Under the pieces are notes generated by a model. It was not told the DNA's origin, searched no databases, and was given only the letters and a program-made list of their open reading frames with translations. A program made the position numbers and the translations under genes. Shown here piece after piece: positions 6,775-10,887 of a stretch of DNA of 10,887 nt (position 1 is its first letter; the number at the start of each line of letters is the position of its first letter). This DNA is from SOIA01 sp050116035. GTDB taxonomy: Bacteria > Acidobacteriota > Aminicenantia > Aminicenantales > Aminicenantaceae. The stretch covers positions 1 through 10,887 of the forward strand of contig JASFPJ010000089.1 of NCBI GenBank assembly GCA_050116035.1. The letters run 5' to 3'.

Positions 6775-7137
6775 TTAATCTTTTATAGCTTTGTAGCGTT
6801 CGGGGTCGTCAAAGACATCGATCACAAAAACCCTTGTGAGGAAGGTCGCTGAATGCACGATTCCTGCGGGGATGTAATACCAATCGCCTTTCCGGTAGAC
6901 TTTTGTTTCGTCTCCAATCGTTAACTTCATCTCCCCATCGATCACCATCCCCCACTGCGCGCAGTGTGAATGGGGAGGTACAACTCCGACGGGTTCGATG
7001 TCGAAAAACATGACCTGTTTATCGGAGCTCTGGTGAATCCACGCTCTGACTCCCTCAAAAGGGATGTCAGCTTCTGGGAGTCCTCTTATCATCTCAGGAT
7101 AAGGGGTGCCTTCCCATTCATTTTGATTCTTTGTCAT
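6775..7137 (-). CDS. Small single-domain cupin protein
   Basis: This 120-residue protein is one cupin barrel. The first cupin motif is PPHSHCAQWGMVIDGEM (54-70), with His56 and His58 as likely metal ligands and Gln61 where the motif usually carries Glu. The second motif is GDWYYIPAGIVHSA (84-97), with His95 as the third ligand. The protein ends in FDDPERYKAIKD. The pattern HSHxAQWGxVxxGE with a GDxYxIPxGxxHSA second motif recurs in small uncharacterised cupins next to metabolic operons. It may bind a metal and a small acid, act as an isomerase or oxygenase, or sense a ligand. The start at ATG 7137 is supported by AAGGAAGG just upstream. The 269-nt gap before it suggests its own promoter. Fold is well supported; function is unknown. 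Confidence 0.85.
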   Translation of the reverse strand: MTKNQNEWEGTPYPEMIRGLPEADIPFEGVRAWIHQSSDKQVMFFDIEPVGVVPPHSHCAQWGMVIDGEMKLTIGDETKVYRKGDWYYIPAGIVHSATFLTRVFVIDVFDDPERYKAIKD

Positions 7138-7172
7138 GGAATCCTTCCTTTCTGAAAATAGTCGAAGTTGTC

Positions 7173-7192
7173 TCTCATCTTATAAGATCAGA
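7173..7192. promoter_or_regulatory. Candidate operator palindrome upstream of the cupin gene
   Basis: A perfect 12-base palindrome ATCTTATAAGAT (7177-7188) extends to TCT...AGA with one C/C mismatch on each arm. It ends about 36 nt before the cupin ATG, where a repressor or activator site would sit. TATAAG inside it could also act as part of a -10 box. No -35 partner is convincing. Confidence 0.4.
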
Positions 7193-7303
7193 TTCCCTAT
7201 TATGATGAATTCCCTCACTGTTGACTTCCCAGATGCTCTCTGAGCCCATTCTTAAAAGAGAATCCTTCCTATTTTATTATTAATGCACTAAATGTTTTAC
7301 CAT

Positions 7304-7386
7304 TGTCATTGCGGGCCCGAAGGGCGTGGCAATCTCTTTCTCTGAATGATTCTGTACGAGATTGCTTCATTTCACTCGCGATGACA
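7304..7386. repeat. Dispersed palindromic repeat (MITE/REP-like), 83 bp
   Basis: The ends are inverted: TGTCATTGCG (7304-7313) against CGCGATGACA (7377-7386), 9 of 10 matching. Inside, GCAATCTC (7329-7336) pairs exactly with GAGATTGC (7358-7365). A small hairpin, GCCC-GAA-GGGC, sits at 7315-7325. The TGTCATTGCG...GGCAATCTC...GAGATTGC...CGCGATGACA layout is a familiar kind of dispersed intergenic palindrome found in many unrelated bacteria. It lies just downstream of the SDR stop and may act as a transcription or RNA-stability boundary. Confidence 0.8.
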
Positions 7387-7400
7387 TTCTATTTAATGGG

Positions 7401-7416
7401 TTTGTATTAATACAAA
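7401..7416. repeat. Perfect 16-bp palindrome over the SDR stop codon
   Basis: TTTGTATTAATACAAA is self-complementary and contains the SDR Leu-Tyr-stop codons. As RNA it could form a 6-bp AT-rich stem with a TTAA loop. No T-run follows, so it is not a classic terminator. Confidence 0.5.
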
Positions 7417-8198
7417 GCCTTTATATACCCCCCATCCACCTGGAGGGCTATTCCGGTTATGTAGCCCGCCCCTTCAGAAGCGAGAAAAGCCACAGCCTGG
7501 GCCACTTCCTCCGGAGTTCCCAGCCTTCCTAAGGGGATGATCTTTTCAATATTTCTGTAGAAGTCCTTGACCGTGCCTTTTCCGCCTTCTTCGAAGGATT
7601 TGGCCAGCTCTTCCACTCTTTCTGTTCTTGTGTAACCAGGACAGACCGAGTTCACAGTGATGTCAAAGGGAGCCAGCTGATTGGACAGGGATTTGGAAAA
7701 TCCCAGGACTCCTGCTCTGGAAGTGTTGGAGAGGATCAGATTGTCGATGGGCTGCTTGGCCGAGATGGAAGTCATGTTGATGATTCGGCCCCATTTCTGT
7801 TCCTTCATATGGGGCATGACTTCATAACAGAGGTTAATCGTACTCAAAAGGTTGAGCTCCAGGGCTTGCTGGTAATCATCCACTGTAAATTCATCCACCA
7901 TTCCCGAGGGAGGGCCTCCAGCATTGCAGATCAGAATGTCTATCTTTCTGAATTCTTTGATCACTTCTTCGACCATTTTATGCGTCTGATCTCTGCTCGT
8001 GACATCAACTGTGAACGCCTTGACAACGCCTCCTGTTTCCCCAGCTATGTCATCCCTGGTTTTGAGCAGCCTGTTTTCCTCTCTGGCGCAGACCACGACC
8101 TTTGCCTCTTCCTGAGAAAGACGCAGAGCGATGGCTTTTCCGAGACCTCGGCTGGATGCGGCGACAAGAGCCACTTTATTTCTAAGACCAAGATCCAT
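7407..8198 (-). CDS. SDR-family oxidoreductase with atypical active site
   Basis: This 263-residue short-chain dehydrogenase/reductase, FabG-like in size, has a Rossmann fold in the cytoplasm. The cofactor loop is AASSRGLG (13-20) where TGxxxGxG is usual. DVT (65-67) and NAGG (92-95) are present, as are Asn116 in LNLLS, NMTSIS with Ser144 (141-146) and the PGYTRTE loop (187-193). The C-terminus ITGIALQVDGGY is standard. The catalytic Tyr-x3-Lys should fall 13 and 17 residues after Ser144; here those places are Ser157 and Arg161 in LSNTSRAG. The same SNxxR replacement occurs in a known side branch of SDRs whose reactions are mostly unassigned. The start (ATG 8198) lies 2 nt after the stop of the upstream gene, with AGAGG at proper spacing, so the two are translationally linked. 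Substrate is unknown. Confidence 0.88.
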   Translation of the reverse strand: MDLGLRNKVALVAASSRGLGKAIALRLSQEEAKVVVCAREENRLLKTRDDIAGETGGVVKAFTVDVTSRDQTHKMVEEVIKEFRKIDILICNAGGPPSGMVDEFTVDDYQQALELNLLSTINLCYEVMPHMKEQKWGRIINMTSISAKQPIDNLILSNTSRAGVLGFSKSLSNQLAPFDITVNSVCPGYTRTERVEELAKSFEEGGKGTVKDFYRNIEKIIPLGRLGTPEEVAQAVAFLASEGAGYITGIALQVDGGYIKALY

Positions 8199-8200
8199 TT

Positions 8201-9433
8201 TTAACCTCTGTAAGAGACCTTGGCAAACCTCGTTTCGTGACCTCGTTTCATGATCTCTTTGGCATCTTTATCGCACCTTATGCATTTATGGTAGATGACA
8301 TCGCCGATTTTTTCGGCCAGTTCGTTTCTCTCCTCATCGGAGAGGAAGTAAGCCTCCATGGTGTCATAGGGCCGTGATTCGCCGTCGCTTTCATACTTGA
8401 TGGTGACATTACTTCCGGCTTCGAGGACTTCGAAGGCGCTTTCAGTCCAGTTGAAGTCGGCCATGCCCAAATCGGGATTGATGCGGAGATGGGCAGCGAG
8501 CGAGACAGGCAGTCCCGAAGCCTGAACCTCATCAAAGCACTGGATAAAGGTTTCCGCAGTGGAGGCGTTTCCGATGTTGATCTCATAGACCGGAGTCGTG
8601 CCATCGTCTCGGAGGTACTCTTTAAAGATGTTGAGCAGCATCCGGAGCTGGATAACGTTCTGGGTGGAGAGGAGCATGGAAATTTTAAAAGAGAGGTTGG
8701 GGATTTCCCGCGCATAATAACAGGCAGCCACGATTGTTGACCAACTCGGATTAAGGAAGAAGTTCGCACCGGTGGTCAGGGCAGCCCGTGTGATTCCGTC
8801 AAGATAGATGAGATGATTGTTGTTTCCGACCTCAACACCCCCAAGGTTGCCGTAGGCTGTCCCCATGTTCTTAAGAATGATTTGGCTCATTCCGTTTCCC
8901 AAATCCCTTCTCTCAAATTTCTCGCCAGTGACTTTTTCCACTCTGTCGAACCTTTCTTCGGGAAGAGGGGTGCCCAAAAGATTGGTCGTGCAGAACTTGC
9001 TGGCTTGAAGGATATTTTCAGCCATGGTGAGAGTCGCCAGCAGGTCACCGCTGTAGACGTAGGCCTCGGTTAATCCAACGACCGATATCATTTCCGTCGG
9101 AAAGAGAATTTCTCCGTTTTCTGAAATTCGTCTAAGACAATCGAAAGTAGGCTTGGCTCCCTGAAAACCAGAGACTTGAGTGGTGCAAATTCCTTTCTTG
9201 GTTACGGATATCTGGTTTTTCTCGATGAAATCCTCAACTTTAGCAAAATTCTTCACATATCCTTCGGACTTTTCCAGCATGTCTCCGAATCCCTTTTCCT
9301 CAGCGATTTTTTTTCGGTTCTCATAGTCCCTCAGCGATTCAATTTTCTGGGAAATCTCTTTGGCCCCTCCGTATGACTCCAGCAAGGCATCCATTGCCTT
9401 GAGGTCCTTGTCGCTTAAAAGTTTAAAGTGCAT
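8201..9433 (-). CDS. Conserved-looking 410-residue protein of unknown function
   Basis: I do not recognise this family. The start at ATG 9433 has AAGGAG about eight bases upstream. The N-terminal ~80 residues are charged and helical. A mixed alpha/beta body follows with motif-like, glycine- and asparagine-rich stretches: ICTTQVSGFQGAKP (82-95), MGTAYGNLGGVEVGNNNH (190-207), LTTGANFFLNPSWSTI (219-234), EINIGNASTAETF (284-296) and AAHLRINPDLGMADF (313-327). Seven cysteines occur, including a CIRC pair at 384-387 near the C-terminus. There is no signal peptide or membrane segment, so it is probably cytoplasmic. The alternation of strands and helices in the second half could suit a TIM-barrel-like enzyme, but that is only an impression. 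It sits between the homoserine dehydrogenase gene (87 nt away) and the SDR gene (2 nt away), so it likely works in the same pathway. Confidence 0.85.
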   Translation of the reverse strand: MHFKLLSDKDLKAMDALLESYGGAKEISQKIESLRDYENRKKIAEEKGFGDMLEKSEGYVKNFAKVEDFIEKNQISVTKKGICTTQVSGFQGAKPTFDCLRRISENGEILFPTEMISVVGLTEAYVYSGDLLATLTMAENILQASKFCTTNLLGTPLPEERFDRVEKVTGEKFERRDLGNGMSQIILKNMGTAYGNLGGVEVGNNNHLIYLDGITRAALTTGANFFLNPSWSTIVAACYYAREIPNLSFKISMLLSTQNVIQLRMLLNIFKEYLRDDGTTPVYEINIGNASTAETFIQCFDEVQASGLPVSLAAHLRINPDLGMADFNWTESAFEVLEAGSNVTIKYESDGESRPYDTMEAYFLSDEERNELAEKIGDVIYHKCIRCDKDAKEIMKRGHETRFAKVSYRG

Positions 9434-9520
9434 CCCTTTTTCTCCTTAATGGATCTTTTTTCTTTTCATGAGATATTGATTTAAATTTACTATGTAAAAA
9501 AATGCTATTTTTCTTCTGAA
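9434..9520 (-). other. Short AT-rich gap between homoserine dehydrogenase and the unknown gene
   Basis: This stretch holds the ribosome-binding site AAGGAG for the downstream gene and a weak A/T-only hairpin, AAAAAT-GCT-ATTTTT, at 9498-9512. A TTTACA followed 17 bases later by TATCTC is a poor promoter match. It could be a plain intercistronic spacer. Confidence 0.35.
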
Positions 9521-10570
9521 TTATTTTGATAGTTGCCCATTAATAGCCAGCATATCTGTGAGGATGGAATATCCGGTCTCGATTTTCCCGGCGCCGGGTC
9601 CTTGAATCGTGACTTTACCCAGCAAATCAAGGTCGAAAGTGAGAGCGTTATTGGCTCCCATGATGCCAGAAAGAGGATCAGAGAGGGGGAGCTTCTGTGG
9701 AGCGACGCTGGCTTCGATTCGACCGTTCTCTTTCCTGGTCGAAGCGATGAGCTTATACCGGCATGCTTCTTTTTTGGCTTCCTGGATTTTCTCCTTGGAG
9801 ATGGATGTGATTCCTTCCCTCTTTGCATCAGAAGGTCTGATGTTCCCTTCGAGAAGGACATTAGAGAGGATAACGATTTTTGCCAGCGCATCGTATCCTT
9901 CTACGTCCGCAGTAGGGTCGGCTTCCGCGTAGCCTAATTCTTGGGCCAGTTTAAGTGCGTCTTCATAGGCCATCCCCTCTTCTTCCATTTTTGACAGGAT
10001 AAAATTAGTGGTTCCATTGAGAATTCCTTTTATCTCCTTAATCGTATTCCCGGCAAAGCCACACTCGAACAGGTTGAACACAGGTGTGCCGCTCATGACG
10101 GTTCCTTCGATTCTGAAGAACACATTGTTCTCTTCAGCCGATTTTTTCAATTCTTCATAAAACAGAGCCGCCGGTCCTTTGTTGGATGTGACGACATGCT
10201 TCCCCGTTTGAAGGGCTTTTTTAATGTGGCTTGTGGCCGGCTCCGCTGTCTGGATATCCGTATATGTCAATTCGGCGATGATATCCGCGTTGCACTGTTC
10301 GATGACCTGCACAGCATCCAGCTGATCGGCTTCATTGGGCTTCCCTTCGAGATATTCTCCGATGTTCTTTTCTTGCTCCAACAGATGCAGGATTTTCTCT
10401 ATGTTAATTCCTTCCGGGAGGAGAAGCGAGCCTTTCAGTTTATCGCTGATGGCGACGACTTGCGCTTCAAAATCGAATCCATTTTTTAAATATTCCTTTT
10501 TCTTTAAAAGAATTTCCAGGAGGCCTTGCCCCACTGTGCCGCAGCCGATAAGTCCAATTTTGTGTATCAT
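9521..10570 (-). CDS. Homoserine dehydrogenase, short form without ACT domain
   Basis: This enzyme of the aspartate pathway would reduce aspartate semialdehyde to homoserine with NAD(P)H, or run in reverse in a catabolic setting. Of 349 residues, the first ~125 form the Rossmann part with GCGTVGQG (9-16) and HVVTSNKGP with Lys131. The catalytic domain has EGTVMSGTPVFN (155-166), GILNGTTNFIL (182-192) and EADPTADVEGYDALAK (216-231). Asp227 and Lys231 match the catalytic Asp and Lys of the family, and GPGAG is at 324-328. The protein ends there, so the C-terminal ACT domain for threonine feedback, present in ~430-residue forms, is absent. The start is ATG 10570 with a strong AGGAGG eight bases ahead. 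It appears to be first in the minus-strand gene run. The gene symbol hom would fit, but a dedicated catabolic role is possible. Confidence 0.92.
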   Translation of the reverse strand: MIHKIGLIGCGTVGQGLLEILLKKKEYLKNGFDFEAQVVAISDKLKGSLLLPEGINIEKILHLLEQEKNIGEYLEGKPNEADQLDAVQVIEQCNADIIAELTYTDIQTAEPATSHIKKALQTGKHVVTSNKGPAALFYEELKKSAEENNVFFRIEGTVMSGTPVFNLFECGFAGNTIKEIKGILNGTTNFILSKMEEEGMAYEDALKLAQELGYAEADPTADVEGYDALAKIVILSNVLLEGNIRPSDAKREGITSISKEKIQEAKKEACRYKLIASTRKENGRIEASVAPQKLPLSDPLSGIMGANNALTFDLDLLGKVTIQGPGAGKIETGYSILTDMLAINGQLSK

Positions 10571-10887
10571 TCGATTACCCTCCTTGCAGGTGAATTTGTC
10601 CCTTGAGATTTATAAGCCCTTTTATCGTGCAGGAATAGTACACGGAGTGAATGCATCCAAGCTAAAGTATGATTTTGGATAAGAGAATATATCATATCCA
10701 TTTGAGAAAGTAAAAATTGTCAAGAAGAGGAGACATTTGATTGCATGAATAAAAGGATTGCATTTTTTACGTGAACGGACTCAAAAGAGTTGAAGAGGAC
10801 AAATCTGCCTCTTTAACCGGCGATAGTTTTGCCGTGTGTTTCTAATTTTTCCGTTTAGGCGATGAACCGAGTTTATTTCGAAACAAA
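10571..10887. other. Non-coding region upstream of homoserine dehydrogenase
   Basis: No convincing gene is seen in these 317 bases; open frames are short, lack ribosome sites and look unlike protein. The part nearest the gene is its leader, with AGGAGG on the minus strand. Two hairpins lie at the far end: TTGAAGAGG pairs with CCTCTTTAA (10790-10798 with 10808-10816, one G-T wobble), and CGGC pairs with GCCG (10818-10821 with 10831-10834). They could mark the 3' end of a gene beyond the window. Confidence 0.5.
10691..10723 (-). promoter_or_regulatory. Possible promoter of the minus-strand gene run
   Basis: On the minus strand a perfect TTGACA (10723-10718) is followed by TATGAT (10696-10691). 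The 21-base spacer is longer than the ideal 16-18, so this is a weak candidate about 120 nt before the homoserine dehydrogenase start. Confidence 0.25.

Noticed and set aside
9496..9513. Hairpin AAAAAT-GCT-ATTTTT after the homoserine dehydrogenase stop as a terminator
   Set aside because: The stem contains only A-T pairs and would be too unstable to stop transcription reliably.
9533..9937. Long plus-strand open frame opposite homoserine dehydrogenase
   Set aside because: It lies antisense to conserved catalytic segments of the dehydrogenase and has no ribosome-binding site.
10790..10834. Hairpins near the right edge as the rho-independent terminator of a gene beyond the window
   Set aside because: The direction of any neighbouring gene is unknown, and no uninterrupted T-run follows either stem.
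1..10887. CRISPR array, tRNA or rRNA
   Set aside because: No evenly spaced direct repeats with unique spacers, no cloverleaf-like stretch and no conserved ribosomal RNA segments were seen.

Overview
The window looks like a bacterial chromosome fragment from an organism that I cannot name. Base composition is moderate in most genes, Shine-Dalgarno sites are clear, and genes are packed into operons. Dispersed palindromic repeats are present. These traits would fit an uncultivated anaerobic lineage such as Aminicenantes, deltaproteobacteria-like groups or spirochaetes, but that is only a guess.

Left part (1-2814, + strand): the 3' end of a sugar ABC importer operon of the ribose/galactose (CUT2) type. 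A truncated substrate-binding protein is followed by a two-domain ATPase and a membrane permease, each joined to the next by an ATGA stop/start overlap.

Middle (2820-4068): a compact, AT-rich mobile unit carrying an IS200-like HUH transposase of the REP-associated (RAYT) type with a DnaA-like helix-turn-helix tail. Four copies of a repeat with core TCTTAACATT surround it: two tandem copies on the left and two on the right, with the two sides inverted. The outer pair matches at 26 of 27 positions. The unit fills the space between two convergent genes almost exactly, and the right repeat supplies part of the neighbour's stop codon.

Right part (10570 down to 4067, - strand): in transcription order, an ACT-less homoserine dehydrogenase, an unrecognised 410-residue protein, an SDR oxidoreductase lacking the usual Tyr and Lys, a small cupin, a fold-type I aminotransferase and a trans-sulfuration-family PLP enzyme. 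Three of the gaps are short (2, 49 and 28 nt) and one is 87 nt. The 269-nt gap between the SDR and cupin genes holds a palindromic dispersed repeat and a candidate operator, so there may be two transcription units. Two PLP enzymes and a homoserine dehydrogenase point to metabolism of homoserine- or aspartate-family amino acids or an analogue. The cupin, the odd SDR and the unknown protein make plain methionine/threonine synthesis less certain.

The last 317 bases hold no convincing gene. They contain the leader of the homoserine dehydrogenase gene, weak promoter-like elements and small hairpins. No tRNA, rRNA or CRISPR array was seen.
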